In this document: in pieces, positions 26,873-36,615 of the stretch
Layout: the number at the start of each line of letters is the position of its first letter
Numbering within the stretch: position 1 is the first letter of the stretch
Assembly: GCF_019969725.1 (NCBI RefSeq)
Contig: NZ_JAHXYW010000005.1
Coordinates: 248,001 to 312,000, forward strand
Source of the DNA: Neobacillus bataviensis
GTDB taxonomy: Bacteria > Bacillota > Bacilli > Bacillales_B > DSM-18226
Reading direction: 5' to 3'
Length of the DNA stretch: 64,000 nt
Translations under genes and position numbers: made by a program
The notes under the pieces: generated by a model
What the model was told of the DNA's origin: nothing
The model's database searches: none
Seen by the model: the letters and a program-made list of their open reading frames with translations, nothing else

Positions 26873-28393
26873 TTATGCGTCTTTTTTCTTGATTTCGTCG
26901 GTCAGTTCATCGATGCTTTTCCGGACATTCCCTTTACCAGAGTAGTTTTCAATCAGTTCTTTTACATCAATACCGCTTGATGCCTTTAATGACTCCTGCA
27001 GGCTTGCCATCAGGTTGGTCGCATAACTGGTAATTTTGCCTGCGCCGCCGTCCGTGCCGGAACCGCCGCCAGTGTCCACAACCGTAATTTTATCAATATT
27101 GGATAATGGGCTTGCCACTTGTTTCGCGTATTCAGGCAGCATTTTGATGACCATGTCGAGGATGGCTGCTTGACCAAATTGCTCGAAGGCTTCGGCGATT
27201 TTTTCCTTCGCTTCTGCTTCGGCCAAACCTTTTAAGCGGATAATCTCTGCTTCGGTTGAACCCTGTGCCTTTTGAGCCTCGGCTTTCGCCAAACCATCGA
27301 GTCGGATTCGCTCAGCTTCCGCCTTTGCCATCGCTTCTATGCGGTATTTATTTGCTTCTGCTTCTGCGATTTCCCGGGCTTTGTTTGCAGCCGCAGATTG
27401 CTCAACAGAATAGCGGTCAGCATCAGCCTTTTTCTTAACTTCGGAATCGAACTGGCGCTCGCGGCGCAGAATTTCCTTTTCTTCCAATTCAATTTGCTTT
27501 TGTCTCTCGATGATCTTGATTTGCATTTCTTGTTCGGTAACATCCTGCTTCGCTCTTGCACTTTCAAGGTCATACGCCTGGTCAGCACGCGCTTTAGCAA
27601 TATCCTGTTCACGGCGGAATTCCGCAATTTTCAACTGATTGATTTTTTCAGCTTCAGCAATTTCCGTTGCACGCTCTAATTCATTGCGTTTTGCTTCCTT
27701 CGCCGCTTCCGCTTTTTTAATGCGGGTTTCTTTTTCTGCTTCTGCGGTGGCGATATCGGCATCCCGCTTTACTTGAGCAATACGTGGTTTACCAAGCGAG
27801 TCGAGGTAACCATTTTTGTCGCGTACGTCTTTTATAGTAAATGAAACAATCACTAGACCCATTTTGGCCAGGTCCTGCGAGGCAACACGTTGGACCTCTT
27901 GTGAAAATTTATCGCGATTTTTATAAATTTCCTCCACCGTCATGGAGCCGAGAATCGAACGAAGATGCCCTTCTAAAACTTCCCTTGCTTCGTTTTCACG
28001 GTCTTCCTTCGGTTTTCCGAGAAACTGCTCAGCAGCTGTGGCAATCTCACTGATCGAGCCGCCAATTTTAATAATGGCAACTCCGTCAGCCATGACGGGT
28101 ACACCCTGCTCAGTATAGACCTCGGGAGTGGTAACTTCTAGTTTACTAGATAACAAACTTAGCGGCTTTGCCTGTTGGAAAACGGGTAAAATAAAACTTC
28201 CTCCACCTCGGATGATTTTTACTTTATTGCCCGATTCGTCCACGTGAACATTCCCGTTTCCAAGAAAGCTTCCTGTTACGATCAGTGCCTCATCAGGCCC
28301 CGCAGTTCGGTACTTTGTAATAAAGACACCGATTAACGCAATGAAAATAAGAACAACAATTCCGATAATAATCCATACAAATCCGAATCCCAT
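26873..28393 (-). CDS. floT: Flotillin (FloT/YuaG)
   Basis: Scaffold protein of bacterial functional membrane microdomains, 506 residues. An N-terminal hydrophobic hairpin (WIIIGIVVLIFIALIGVFI) anchors it, residues about 30-210 form the SPFH/PHB domain, and residues 210-400 form a long coiled coil full of EAEAxK and AKAEAE repeats typical of flotillins. The C-terminal 100 residues carry a Gly-rich stretch (GGGSGTDGGAG). Downstream of nfeD with a 13-bp gap, as in B. subtilis yuaF-floT, and under a sigma-W type promoter. Start ATG 28393 after GGGGGG. Confidence 0.94.
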   Translation of the reverse strand: MGFGFVWIIIGIVVLIFIALIGVFITKYRTAGPDEALIVTGSFLGNGNVHVDESGNKVKIIRGGGSFILPVFQQAKPLSLLSSKLEVTTPEVYTEQGVPVMADGVAIIKIGGSISEIATAAEQFLGKPKEDRENEAREVLEGHLRSILGSMTVEEIYKNRDKFSQEVQRVASQDLAKMGLVIVSFTIKDVRDKNGYLDSLGKPRIAQVKRDADIATAEAEKETRIKKAEAAKEAKRNELERATEIAEAEKINQLKIAEFRREQDIAKARADQAYDLESARAKQDVTEQEMQIKIIERQKQIELEEKEILRRERQFDSEVKKKADADRYSVEQSAAANKAREIAEAEANKYRIEAMAKAEAERIRLDGLAKAEAQKAQGSTEAEIIRLKGLAEAEAKEKIAEAFEQFGQAAILDMVIKMLPEYAKQVASPLSNIDKITVVDTGGGSGTDGGAGKITSYATNLMASLQESLKASSGIDVKELIENYSGKGNVRKSIDELTDEIKKKDA

Positions 28394-28406
28394 ATTGAAT
28401 GCCCCC

Positions 28407-28952
28407 CTATATAAAGCTTTTTAATTGATGATGAACAGTTACTTCCAATATGCCATTTTTGACCTGAACAACGAGCACCTGTGTACCATTTGGAATAGAG
28501 TCCCCATCAAAGCTTGATGCTGGTTTTGCAATTCTTCCGCTCGTGCTGTCGATCATCACCTCTCCGAATCCATCTGAAGGAATCGTGGTGATAACTGTTC
28601 CAATTCTGCCGCGAAGATCTGATTCTTTGTACACTAATGACTCCTCCGCAGATGATAACGGAACAAGCACAAATACATTTAATAAGGTAACGGCAATAAA
28701 AGCGGAAACTGCAGAAATTCCTAAGATAAGCAGATAATGTAGTGAGGAGAGCCTTTCAAGTAGATAACCGCTTGCAGAAAGAATGGTTACGAAGGCAAAA
28801 ATCAAAACTGGGTTGAGAAAATGCAGTCCCCCATCGCCTGCTCCATGAAAATGAAATACATCGGCAAACAAAACATACAAAACCGTTAGGACTCCAGAAA
28901 TGATTAACCCGTATAAATAAATCATCTCTAAAGGTATGCCAAAAAGTTCCAT
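28407..28952 (-). CDS. nfeD: NfeD-type membrane protein (YuaF-like)
   Basis: A 181-residue membrane protein with three to four N-terminal hydrophobic segments and a C-terminal OB-fold domain (about 105-175: DLRGRIGTVITTIPSDGFGEV) typical of NfeD partners of flotillins. It lacks the serine protease domain of long NfeD proteins. Two starts are possible: ATG 28952 (nine bases after AAGGA, chosen) or ATG 28958 (three bases after it). First gene of the nfeD-floT operon, working with flotillin in membrane-domain integrity. Confidence 0.88.
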   Translation of the reverse strand: MELFGIPLEMIYLYGLIISGVLTVLYVLFADVFHFHGAGDGGLHFLNPVLIFAFVTILSASGYLLERLSSLHYLLILGISAVSAFIAVTLLNVFVLVPLSSAEESLVYKESDLRGRIGTVITTIPSDGFGEVMIDSTSGRIAKPASSFDGDSIPNGTQVLVVQVKNGILEVTVHHQLKSFI

Positions 28953-29051
28953 GCGCATCAATCCTTATCGTTCATTTTTTAAACATTCATTCCACTCATA
29001 AACCACTCCTCATCCATCAGCATCAATCCCTTCTTATGTATATACCTTTAA
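28953..29051 (-). other. 5' leader of nfeD
   Basis: About 100 bp between the sigma-W type promoter and the nfeD start, AT-rich with no other feature seen. It gives a short untranslated leader. Confidence 0.4.
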
Positions 29052-29077
29052 TACGGTTAGCTAATGGAAAAGTTTCA
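29052..29077 (-). promoter_or_regulatory. Sigma-W type promoter of nfeD-floT
   Basis: On the minus strand TGAAAC, a 16-bp spacer and CGTA, an exact match to the extracytoplasmic-function sigma-W consensus of Bacillus. B. subtilis yuaF-floT is a known sigma-W target, so envelope-stress induction is expected. Confidence 0.88.
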
Positions 29078-29144
29078 CATTTCAAGAAAAAAATTACTCA
29101 TCTTTACTCAATTTCTATACCTGATCAGATTCTCCTGCACTAAT

Positions 29145-29895
29145 AAGTTACCTTGAGCGGTCTTTTTTCTTATTAGCGGGCATTTGGAGCTCTTCCTAAT
29201 TACCGCGAGCAGCTTTTTTTCTTGTTAACGGGCATTTGGAGCTCTTCCTAATTACCGCGAGCAGCTTTTTTTCTTGCTGATGGGCATTTAGAGCCTCTCC
29301 TAATTACCGCGAGCGGCCTTTTTTCTTGCAAACGGGCATTTGGAGCTCTTCCTAATTACCGCGAGCAGCCTTTTTTCTTGTTAACGGGCATTTGGAGCTC
29401 TTCCTAATTACCGCGAGCAGCTTTTTTTCTTGCTGATGGGCATTTGGAGCCTCTCCTAATTACCGCGAGCAGCCTTTTTTCTTGCAAACGGGCATTTGGA
29501 GCTCCTCCTAATTACCGTTAGCCGCCTTTTTTCTTGTTAACGGGCATTTGGAGCTCTTCCTAATTACCGTTAGCCGCCTTTTTTCTTGTTAATGAGCATT
29601 GGAGCTCTTCCTAATTACATCGAACAACTTTTTTTCTTGCTGATGGGCATTAGGAACTTCTCCTAATTACCTCGAGTAGCCTTTTTTCTTGTTAACGGGC
29701 ATTAAGGGCTCTCCTAATTACCGTTAGCCGCCTTTTTTCTTGTTAAGGGGTATTAGGAGCTCTTCCTAATTACCGCGAGCAACTTTTTTTCTTGCTGATG
29801 GGCATTAGGAGCATTAGGAGCTCCTTCTAATTACCGTAAGCCGCCTTTTTTCTTATTAGCGGGCATTAGGAGCTCTTCCTAATTACCGCGAGCAG
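29145..29895. repeat. Tandem array of 52-bp repeats, about 14 copies
   Basis: The word CCTAATTACC recurs at 29195, 29247, 29299, 29351, 29403, 29455, 29507 and 29559 with an exact 52-bp step, then at 29610, 29662, 29713 and 29765 with steps of 51-52, then at about 29826 (after a 9-bp duplication) and 29878. Each unit holds GCGAGCAGC, a T6-T8 run, CTTG, GGGCATTTGGAGCTC. Units 2-7 also show a three-unit (156-bp) higher order: GTTAAC, GCTGAT and GCAAAC variants in the same order twice. No frame is kept because 52 is not a multiple of three. Confidence 0.95.
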
Positions 29896-29934
29896 AATGA
29901 GGACATTCTATGCAGCCAAGTTTAAACATAGCCA

Positions 29935-29962
29935 AAAAATAAAAAAGTGCCATGGCACCCAC
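29935..29962 (-). terminator. Terminator of the amino-acid ABC operon
   Basis: Palindrome GTGCCATGGCAC at 29947-29958, followed on the minus strand by TTTTTTATTTTTT. Confidence 0.75.
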
Positions 29963-29973
29963 GCCACAACACC

Positions 29974-30708
29974 TTATTGAATCATATTCAGGAACTTCCT
30001 TGTTCGTTCTTCTTTTGGATTTGTAAAGATCTCTTCTGGCTTGTTTCGTTCAACAATGACGCCCCCGTCCATAAAAATGACCTCATCGGCCACATCACGG
30101 GCAAAACGCATTTCATGGGTGACAACGATCATCGTCATGCCCTCACCAGCAAGATCCTTCATAACCTTTAAAACCTCTCCGACCAGTTCAGGGTCTAGAG
30201 CAGATGTTGGTTCATCAAACAGCATTACCTTTGGTTCCATCGCTAATGCCCGGGCAATGCCGACACGCTGTTGCTGACCACCGGAAAGCTGCGCAGGGTA
30301 ATAGTCCATTTTGTCACCAAGACCGACTTTTTCGAGCAGAGACTGTGCTTTTTTTCGAGCGGCCTCTTTGCTCTCCCCTTTTACAATCACCGGCCCTTCC
30401 ATTACATTCTCAAGAGCGGTTTTATGAGGAAACAAATTGTAATTTTGAAAAACCATTCCGGTTAAACGGCGGAAAGAGGCAATATTTTTTTTTGAAACAG
30501 CCTTTGAAAAGTCAAGCTGCTGGTTTTCAATGGAAATGACACCCTTTGTAGGTGTTTCCAACACATTGAGGCAGCGGAGCATGGTTGTCTTACCAGAGCC
30601 TGAAGGTCCAATGACTACGACCACTTTTCCTTTTTCAACATTGAGATCAATACCCTTTAAGACTTCCAATTGGCCGAATTGCTTGTATAAACCATTAATT
30701 GAAATCAT
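29974..30708 (-). CDS. Polar amino-acid ABC transporter ATP-binding protein
   Basis: ATPase of 244 residues. Walker A is GPSGSGKTT, signature [14 protein letters not shown], Walker [17 protein letters not shown]-loop VVTHEMRFA, as in the PAAT (polar amino acid) family. Best overall resemblance from memory is to cystine importers such as TcyC/TcyN, but substrate cannot be set by the ATPase. Last gene of a three-gene operon with its own terminator. Confidence 0.92.
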   Translation of the reverse strand: MISINGLYKQFGQLEVLKGIDLNVEKGKVVVVIGPSGSGKTTMLRCLNVLETPTKGVISIENQQLDFSKAVSKKNIASFRRLTGMVFQNYNLFPHKTALENVMEGPVIVKGESKEAARKKAQSLLEKVGLGDKMDYYPAQLSGGQQQRVGIARALAMEPKVMLFDEPTSALDPELVGEVLKVMKDLAGEGMTMIVVTHEMRFARDVADEVIFMDGGVIVERNKPEEIFTNPKEERTRKFLNMIQ

Positions 30709-30723
30709 GATAAAACTCCCTCA

Positions 30724-31422
30724 TTAAGACACATAACGGTCCAGTCTTTTTTCCATAAATCCTTGAATAATGGAAAGAAAAAAGCAAATGACCCAATAAA
30801 TAAGTGCGGCTTCGGAATAGACCAATAGGAATTCATAATTGGCCGCTGTAATTTCCTGGGCACGCCGAAACATCTCTGTTACAAGTACAACCGACGCAAG
30901 CGAGGTATCTTTGACAAGACTTATAAACGAATTTGATAATGGCGGAATAGATACCTTTGCCGCTTGCGGCAGGATGATTCTTTTTAAAGCTTGGGTATAG
31001 GTCATCCCAATGGAGTATCCTGCTTCCCATTGTCCCTTCGGAATGGAAAGAATCGCAGCACGGATAATTTCCGACGCATAGGCACCCACACTTAAGGAAA
31101 AACCAATCACGGCAGAAATAAACGGATCAAGAATAATCCCGATATTCGGCAGCCCATAAAAAATAATAAATAATTGGACCAATAAAGGCGTTCCGCGGAT
31201 TGCAGAAACATACACTCTTGCAATGACTTGAAAAATTTTCACAGTTGATATTCGGGCTAACGCTGTTAAAACGGCTAAGATGATCCCGACGATAAACGAG
31301 ATAATCGTTAAAGGAATAGTATTCATAATAGCACCCTCCAGCAGCGGCTGGAGGGAGTTTTTTGCAATCTCAATTAATTTAGCTGTTCTTTCAGGATCAG
31401 CAAATATACTATTTAAGTACAT
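30724..31422 (-). CDS. Polar amino-acid ABC transporter permease
   Basis: Permease of 232 residues with about five transmembrane helices and the His/Glu/Gln-family signature [22 protein letters not shown] segment (here [17 protein letters not shown]) plus the EAA loop [18 protein letters not shown]. Start chosen at ATG 31422, overlapping the stop of the binding-protein gene by 14 bp; the longer frame lies entirely in that gene. Confidence 0.9.
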   Translation of the reverse strand: MYLNSIFADPERTAKLIEIAKNSLQPLLEGAIMNTIPLTIISFIVGIILAVLTALARISTVKIFQVIARVYVSAIRGTPLLVQLFIIFYGLPNIGIILDPFISAVIGFSLSVGAYASEIIRAAILSIPKGQWEAGYSIGMTYTQALKRIILPQAAKVSIPPLSNSFISLVKDTSLASVVLVTEMFRRAQEITAANYEFLLVYSEAALIYWVICFFLSIIQGFMEKRLDRYVS

Positions 31423-32245
31423 CTTCACCAAACCATTTCTCAGAGATTTTTTTGTAGGTGCCGTCATCAATCATGTCTTGTAACGCTTTGTTCACCGCAT
31501 CCACTAGAGTATTGCTGTTCTTTCTAAACATAAAACCGCTTTGGGATGCGTCTTCTGCAGTTGCGACAACCTTTATTGGTGCATCTGGTTTATGCTTCAT
31601 ATAGTCTAAAAAGGCAATATTATCATTGATCGTTACATCGACACGCTTTTGCCCTAAAAGCTCGACAGCCTGCTGGAAGCCCTCTATACCGACAAGGGTC
31701 GCTCCATTCTTTTTCGCCATATCACCGTAATTGCTAGTTAGCGTTTGAGCTGCTTTTAATCCTTTAATATCTTCAAATGCCTTTACTTTATTGTTATCTT
31801 TCGATGTAATTAAGACAGCTTTTGAAGTGATATACCCATTGGAGAAATCATACTTTTCCTGACGGTCAGGACGGATACCAACCTGGTTGGCAATCATATC
31901 AAAACGCTTGGCATCAAGACCAGCAAACATGGCATCCCATTGTGTTTCCTTAAATTCAGCCTTTACTCCAAGTCGTTTAGCAACTTCTTCAGCAAGTTCA
32001 ACGTCAAAGCCAGTTAATTTACCACTTTCATCATGGTACGTGAATGGAGAATATGTACCTTCAGTACCGATTAAGATCTTGCCATCATCTTTTACCTTTT
32101 TTAATAAATCTTCGCCAGCAGTTTCTTTTGTTTCTGTTTTCTTGTTCTCATCAGCGGCATTGTTTTTATCACTGGTGCCGCAAGCTGACAAAATAAACAT
32201 AAAGCTTAGTAAAAGTGCAAAAAGAACCGATAATTTTTTCTTCAT
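31409..32245 (-). CDS. Amino-acid ABC transporter substrate-binding lipoprotein
   Basis: Class II (SBP_bac_3) binding protein of 278 residues. The lipoprotein signal ends in [10 protein letters not shown] (Cys about 22); the mature part starts near [22 protein letters not shown] and contains [15 protein letters not shown] and [13 protein letters not shown], typical of polar amino-acid receptors. The family resemblance is closest to cystine-type receptors. First gene of the operon, with a strong sigma-A promoter. No S-box or T-box leader was seen. Confidence 0.92.
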   Translation of the reverse strand: MKKKLSVLFALLLSFMFILSACGTSDKNNAADENKKTETKETAGEDLLKKVKDDGKILIGTEGTYSPFTYHDESGKLTGFDVELAEEVAKRLGVKAEFKETQWDAMFAGLDAKRFDMIANQVGIRPDRQEKYDFSNGYITSKAVLITSKDNNKVKAFEDIKGLKAAQTLTSNYGDMAKKNGATLVGIEGFQQAVELLGQKRVDVTINDNIAFLDYMKHKPDAPIKVVATAEDASQSGFMFRKNSNTLVDAVNKALQDMIDDGTYKKISEKWFGEDVLK

Positions 32246-32289
32246 AAAACGAAACCCCCTAATTCTGATTGTTTTGCTAGGATTTATTA

Positions 32290-32318
32290 ATCATATTACA
32301 ACCCTAAATTTCTGTCAA
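32290..32318 (-). promoter_or_regulatory. Sigma-A promoter of the amino-acid ABC operon
   Basis: On the minus strand TTGACA, 17-bp spacer, TATGAT. It lies 45 bp upstream of the binding-protein start codon. Confidence 0.85.
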
Positions 32319-32375
32319 AGAAAAAAATGTGAAATTCGTCGAATTTATTTTACCCTGATGAAAAAAAAACATGTA

Positions 32376-32404
32376 AAAATACCTACCAGAGATTCTCTGG
32401 TAGG
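32376..32404 (-). terminator. Terminator of the amino-acid permease gene
   Basis: CCTACCAGAG/CTCTGGTAGG stem with a short loop, followed by TATTTTTAC on the minus strand. Confidence 0.8.
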
Positions 32405-32414
32405 CTAATAGGTA

Positions 32415-33839
32415 CTATGCCACTTTTGCTTCAGCCTTTTTAACAGCCTGTTTCTTTTGCATAAGTGGACCGTAGAACAGGATTCCGCTTGCTAACAAGA
32501 GCATTCCAAACGTAAAGGTTTTAAGATCGGCAGTACCAGCAATAATAACCCAAATTGAGTAAACGGTTGAAAGCAAGGCGATAATTCCATCGGTTATTCG
32601 TGCTTTGTTTCCTTCGTATGTTTCGCCTGTAATTACCAGCTTCAGCTGGTAAACAGATGAGATGAAGTATGGCACTAAATAGGATAATGTTGCAATGACA
32701 ATGACAAAGTCAAATGCACCAGAAATAGACTTTGAAATCGTTGAGAAAATAAATAGCTGTCCTAACCCATTTGTAACTAGAAGAGAAAATAATGGCAAGC
32801 CCTTTTTATTTTCTTTTAAGAAAGAAGGAAGGAATAATCCTTGCTTTGCCGCTTGGTATGGCACTTCGGCACTTAGCATTACCCAGCCGATGGTTGAGCC
32901 AAATAAACTAATTAAGCCAATGGCCGCTAACACTTTTCCGCCAATAGGTCCTAAGATTGTTTGAATCGCATCAATCAATGGTTTGTCAGAGTGAATTAGG
33001 GTGTTCTGATCTAACATTCCCATTACCAGTGTACTGATTCCCATATAAATGGCTAAGGCAATGAATAAGCCTAAGATTGTCGCACGCTTGACATCCGTTT
33101 GCTTTTTCGCACGTGAAGCAAAAACCACTGCCGATTCTACTCCGATGAATGCCCATAATGTGTTTACTGCAGCGTTGTTTACCTGCGATAGTAAGCCCAA
33201 AGCATGTCCCGCTTCATCCATTCTTGTTGCCATCATTGGCAGCATATTGCTTTTTTCGAAAGCAAAAAGTCCAACGATGATAAAAACGAAAAAGCCTGCG
33301 ACCTTTGCAGCAGTTGCCGCGAAGTTTAATTTCCCCGCGCTTTCCATGCCGCGTAAAATAATAAAGTGTGTTCCCCATAACAGGATGGTACATACGATAA
33401 AGGTTAAACCATTACCAACTTTCAATGTAAAACTGCCGATGGAAAACCATTTTGCCCCGCTTGTAAGAATCGGGAAAAACGTTGATAAATAACCGGCAAA
33501 CGTTGTGATGATGGCTACGTTTCCGGCTAGGTTCCCAATCCAATAGCCCCAGGAAGACATAAAACCGGAAAGGGTTGATGCATTAGAGCCTGGCTTGAAA
33601 AGCTCTTTCGCATAAATTTGCGGTCCCCCGTTCAGGTTCGGCTTGCGAATAGCCAGATTTCCAAAAACAAGGGCTGTCATTAGAACCCCAAAACCGGTTA
33701 ATAGCCATGCTGAAATAACTCCTGCAGGACTTGCTGCTTCTGATAATGATCTTGGCAGCATGAAAATTCCCGATCCAACCATATTTCCAACGACAAGCGC
33801 CGTCAATACCCAAAAACCAAGTTTATTTGATTTCCCCAT
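32415..33839 (-). CDS. APC superfamily amino-acid permease/antiporter
   Basis: Integral membrane transporter of 474 residues with about twelve hydrophobic segments. The start LGFWVLTALVVGNMVGSGIFMLP is the first-helix GxG(I/V) substrate motif of the basic amino acid/polyamine antiporter (APA) branch; later GVESAVVFASRAK matches the helix-6 region. A cation or amino-acid exchange such as arginine/ornithine-type is possible but not shown. Start ATG 33839 follows GAGAGGAG. Monocistronic. Confidence 0.88.
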   Translation of the reverse strand: MGKSNKLGFWVLTALVVGNMVGSGIFMLPRSLSEAASPAGVISAWLLTGFGVLMTALVFGNLAIRKPNLNGGPQIYAKELFKPGSNASTLSGFMSSWGYWIGNLAGNVAIITTFAGYLSTFFPILTSGAKWFSIGSFTLKVGNGLTFIVCTILLWGTHFIILRGMESAGKLNFAATAAKVAGFFVFIIVGLFAFEKSNMLPMMATRMDEAGHALGLLSQVNNAAVNTLWAFIGVESAVVFASRAKKQTDVKRATILGLFIALAIYMGISTLVMGMLDQNTLIHSDKPLIDAIQTILGPIGGKVLAAIGLISLFGSTIGWVMLSAEVPYQAAKQGLFLPSFLKENKKGLPLFSLLVTNGLGQLFIFSTISKSISGAFDFVIVIATLSYLVPYFISSVYQLKLVITGETYEGNKARITDGIIALLSTVYSIWVIIAGTADLKTFTFGMLLLASGILFYGPLMQKKQAVKKAEAKVA

Positions 33840-33987
33840 GATGTGAACTCCTCTCGATGTTGACTGCTTTTATTTTAGTGAAATAATTTTTGAAATTTAT
33901 TATGTAACTAGAATAAGCCCGTCCACATTCTATGTCAATGGAAAATTTTATTGTGATAAAGCATTAGAGAACTAAAATAATTTTCCG

Positions 33988-34017
33988 AAAAAAGAGACTG
34001 CCATTTTGGCAATCTCT
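33988..34017 (-). terminator. Terminator of nadE
   Basis: AGAGATTGCC/GGCAGTCTCT stem with one mismatch-type pair and AAAAT loop, followed by TTTTTT on the minus strand. Confidence 0.8.
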
Positions 34018-34025
34018 GATGATAT

Positions 34026-34847
34026 TTATTTCCACCAATCGTCAAACATGCTGACTGGCGGTCTCCGCTTATGTTCTGTCATAAGGTAACGTTTTTCAAC
34101 TTTTTCTGCCACTTCTTCGGAAACCGGCTTTCCTTCAAGGTAATCATCCAGCTCATCGTATGTAATACCAAGTTCTGTTTCATCCGCCTGTCCGGGTTTT
34201 TGGTCAAGCAAGTCTGCTGTCGGAACCTTTAAATAAAGGCGTTCATCAGCCCCAAGTTCTATAAGGAGCGCCTTGCCCTGCCGCTTTGTTAAGCCTGTCA
34301 GCGGAAGAATATCAGCCCCGCCATCACCATATTTTGTGAAAAATCCTGTCACTGCTTCAGCGGCATGGTCTGTTCCAATGACAAGAAGCCCTTCCATTCC
34401 GCCGATCGCGTACTGCGCAATCATTCTCATCCGAGCCTTAACATTGCCTTTTTGGTAATCGCTTAAGGGTGCCCCATCATAATTGGAATTATATTCGTTT
34501 TGGACTTCATCGACAGGCACTTTGATATTAAATACCGTCTCCCGGTCCGCTTTAATAAAGGCTAACGAACGTTTCGCATCTTCCTCATCCTGCTGGATTC
34601 CATATGGAAGGCGGACTGCAACAAATAAAGCTTCAGTTCCTTCGTTCCGCAGTTCTTCCACCGCAAGCTGTGCCAGTCGTCCTGCAAGCGTGGAATCCTG
34701 GCCGCCGCTAATTCCCAGCACATATCCCTTCGCTTTTGTTTTTCGCAAATAGTTTTTTAAGAATTCGATTCTCTTTCGAATTTCTTCCTTTGGTTGAATG
34801 TTTGCAGTAACATTTAGTTCCTTCATGATTTGTGATTGCATATTCAT
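34026..34847 (-). CDS. nadE: Ammonia-dependent NAD+ synthetase
   Basis: Converts nicotinate adenine dinucleotide to NAD+ with ATP and ammonia. The 273-residue length equals the NH3-dependent NadE of Bacillus (no glutaminase domain). The PP-loop [11 protein letters not shown] lies near residue 46, and [22 protein letters not shown] carries the substrate-binding segment. ATG 34847 is eight bases after GGGGG; the N-terminus aligns with remembered B. subtilis NadE. Monocistronic with a terminator. Confidence 0.95.
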   Translation of the reverse strand: MNMQSQIMKELNVTANIQPKEEIRKRIEFLKNYLRKTKAKGYVLGISGGQDSTLAGRLAQLAVEELRNEGTEALFVAVRLPYGIQQDEEDAKRSLAFIKADRETVFNIKVPVDEVQNEYNSNYDGAPLSDYQKGNVKARMRMIAQYAIGGMEGLLVIGTDHAAEAVTGFFTKYGDGGADILPLTGLTKRQGKALLIELGADERLYLKVPTADLLDQKPGQADETELGITYDELDDYLEGKPVSEEVAEKVEKRYLMTEHKRRPPVSMFDDWWK

Positions 34848-34988
34848 CCTCGGGTCCCCCTAACTAACCTTTGATATATGTAATGTACCACAATTGCTCC
34901 TTTTTCACTAAATTCTAAAGCAACATAAGTGGAAAATATTATCGGTTTATGGGTAAAGTAATTTTAGGAATGTATGGGAGGGATTTAG

Positions 34989-35501
34989 TTGGAAGCAAAA
35001 ACATGCAATGAATCAAGAGTAGTGAGAACAAGCAGGGTTTTCCCGAATGATGTCAATAATCATAATACCTTATTTGGCGGTAAGCTGATGAGTGATGTCG
35101 ATATGCTGGCATCCATTACAGCTACCAGACATTCACGGAAGGAATGTGTCACGGCTTCGACCGATTCCGTAGATTTCTTAAGCCCAATCACCCCGCAGGA
35201 CTCCGTTTGTTTTGAATCCTTTGTCACGTGGACCGGCACCTCATCCATGGAGGTATTTGTAAAAATTATAGCCGAAAACTTATTAACTGGAGATAGAAAA
35301 ATTGCTGCCACTGCCTTTTTAACATTTGTGGCTCTAGATGACGATGGAAAACCATCAGCGGTTCCAAGAATCATCCCTGAAACCGAAGAAGAAAAAAAGC
35401 TTTTTGAAACGGGAAAGCAACGAGCCGAAGAGCGGAAAAAGCATCGCAAAAGCAGCAAGGAGCTCGCTAGTTATTTTACCACCAGTAAACCGTGGGAATA
35501 A
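34989..35501 (+). CDS. Acyl-CoA thioesterase (hotdog fold)
   Basis: A 170-residue protein of the YkhA/acyl-CoA hydrolase family. The segment VFPNDVNNHNTLFGGKLMSDVD has the conserved Asn/Asp-His-x-N-x-x-G-G active-site pattern, and DSVDFLSPITPQDSV follows. The C-terminal 30 residues are Lys/Glu-rich. It hydrolyses acyl-CoA to free acid and CoA. Start TTG at 34989 with GGGAGG upstream. Divergent from nadE and convergent with the DUF3231 gene. Confidence 0.9.
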   Translation: MEAKTCNESRVVRTSRVFPNDVNNHNTLFGGKLMSDVDMLASITATRHSRKECVTASTDSVDFLSPITPQDSVCFESFVTWTGTSSMEVFVKIIAENLLTGDRKIAATAFLTFVALDDDGKPSAVPRIIPETEEEKKLFETGKQRAEERKKHRKSSKELASYFTTSKPWE

Positions 35502-35502
35502 T

Positions 35503-35532
35503 AAAAGGTTCGCCGCAATGGCGAACCTTTTT
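35503..35532. terminator. Bidirectional terminator
   Basis: AAAAGGTTCGCC/GGCGAACCTTTT stem with a GCAAT loop between the convergent thioesterase and DUF3231 genes. Confidence 0.88.
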
Positions 35533-36529
35533 ACAATTTCTGCAAGCTTTTTCGATCTACGGCCTGGGGTACCTGCTGTGCCCAGCCGCGTTCCACCAAG
35601 ATATTAAACCCCTTTTCAGCATATAGCATAATTTCGATCATAAATTTTTGATAATGTACAGCCAAATCTGTTCTCATTGATAAGGATAAGGCATGCCCAA
35701 GAAGCGTGATATCAATGGCATTCAACGAATGAAACAGCATAACGACAAGTTTATCTGAAAAGGGAGAAACCGTAGCATCTGTTACCTCCATAGCGGTTGG
35801 AATATTCCCAAGCAGCTCCTCCTTCATTAAAATATCATTAAACACCCGGATTTGTTTTTCGGAAATGGCCTTTCCTTCCTTAATGTAGGAATGGATTTCC
35901 TTGTCCTTGACCACCTGCAATAATCCCATACAAAGTAAAATCGAAAAATAATTCCGTTCCGTATTAAAAAAAATCTCCGTGAGTTCAATAGAATTTAACG
36001 GTCTTTTCTCTCCAAAACCCTTAATATAAGATTTCTTTTTTATGTATTCCACATGCTTTGGATAAGGGATCATCGGCGGCCTGTCATAGATGCCTTTTGA
36101 AAGCATTAAGGTCGTGGACGTTTGATACAAATGAGAAGCCTGGTTGATCATGTTCAGAAAAAACTCCATCACATCTTCTCTAGCCACATTCGCCGTAATA
36201 AAACTGGTGTTTATCATTTCTAAGCGACTCATCGAATAGACAAAGCTAAGCGCAAACATATCGTAGAATACAGGCGGCGCTTTTAAATCAATATCATTTT
36301 CAGAGAACCCATCAGGAATAGGTATTTCTTCATTTTTAAAAATGGAGGCGATTTGTTGTACATGACTTTCAGAAAACTCTAAGGACTGTTGCAATAAGCA
36401 CTTAATTTCTTCATCCTGATTATGATAAATAAAATATTTTATTAAGCAGACACTCATACTTTCCTGAAGATAGGTGGCCCATAGCCCACCAATTTCAGCA
36501 CTAGATAATCTCGCAGTATGTGCAGCCAT
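35531..36529 (-). CDS. DUF3231 family protein
   Basis: A 332-residue, mostly helical protein. It shows two similar halves of about 160 residues, each starting with a helix-rich stretch (for example GGLWATYLQESMSVCLIKYFI and SIELTEIFFNTERNYFSILLC, each within the length limit when read separately), as in the duplicated DUF3231 family of spore formers, which is thought to have ferritin-like helical bundles. No catalytic motif is clear. Function unknown. Start ATG 36529 follows AGGAGATG. Confidence 0.75.
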   Translation of the reverse strand: MAAHTARLSSAEIGGLWATYLQESMSVCLIKYFIYHNQDEEIKCLLQQSLEFSESHVQQIASIFKNEEIPIPDGFSENDIDLKAPPVFYDMFALSFVYSMSRLEMINTSFITANVAREDVMEFFLNMINQASHLYQTSTTLMLSKGIYDRPPMIPYPKHVEYIKKKSYIKGFGEKRPLNSIELTEIFFNTERNYFSILLCMGLLQVVKDKEIHSYIKEGKAISEKQIRVFNDILMKEELLGNIPTAMEVTDATVSPFSDKLVVMLFHSLNAIDITLLGHALSLSMRTDLAVHYQKFMIEIMLYAEKGFNILVERGWAQQVPQAVDRKSLQKL

Positions 36530-36615
36530 GAACTTTCATCTCCTAAAACACACTTTATGAATAGATTCCCTATCCCTGATTGGATTTATTCAAATTCAAA
36601 AGATGAACTTAATTC

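Noticed and set aside
27272..27679. A 135-codon open frame opposite the flotillin coiled-coil region.
   Set aside because: It is antisense to a well-supported gene and its composition mirrors the coiled-coil repeats.
29145..29895. The 52-bp array as a CRISPR array.
   Set aside because: The whole 52-bp period is repeated, with no unique spacers, and no cas gene is in the window.
29145..29895. The 52-bp array as coding sequence.
   Set aside because: The period is not a multiple of three and no long frame runs through it on either strand.
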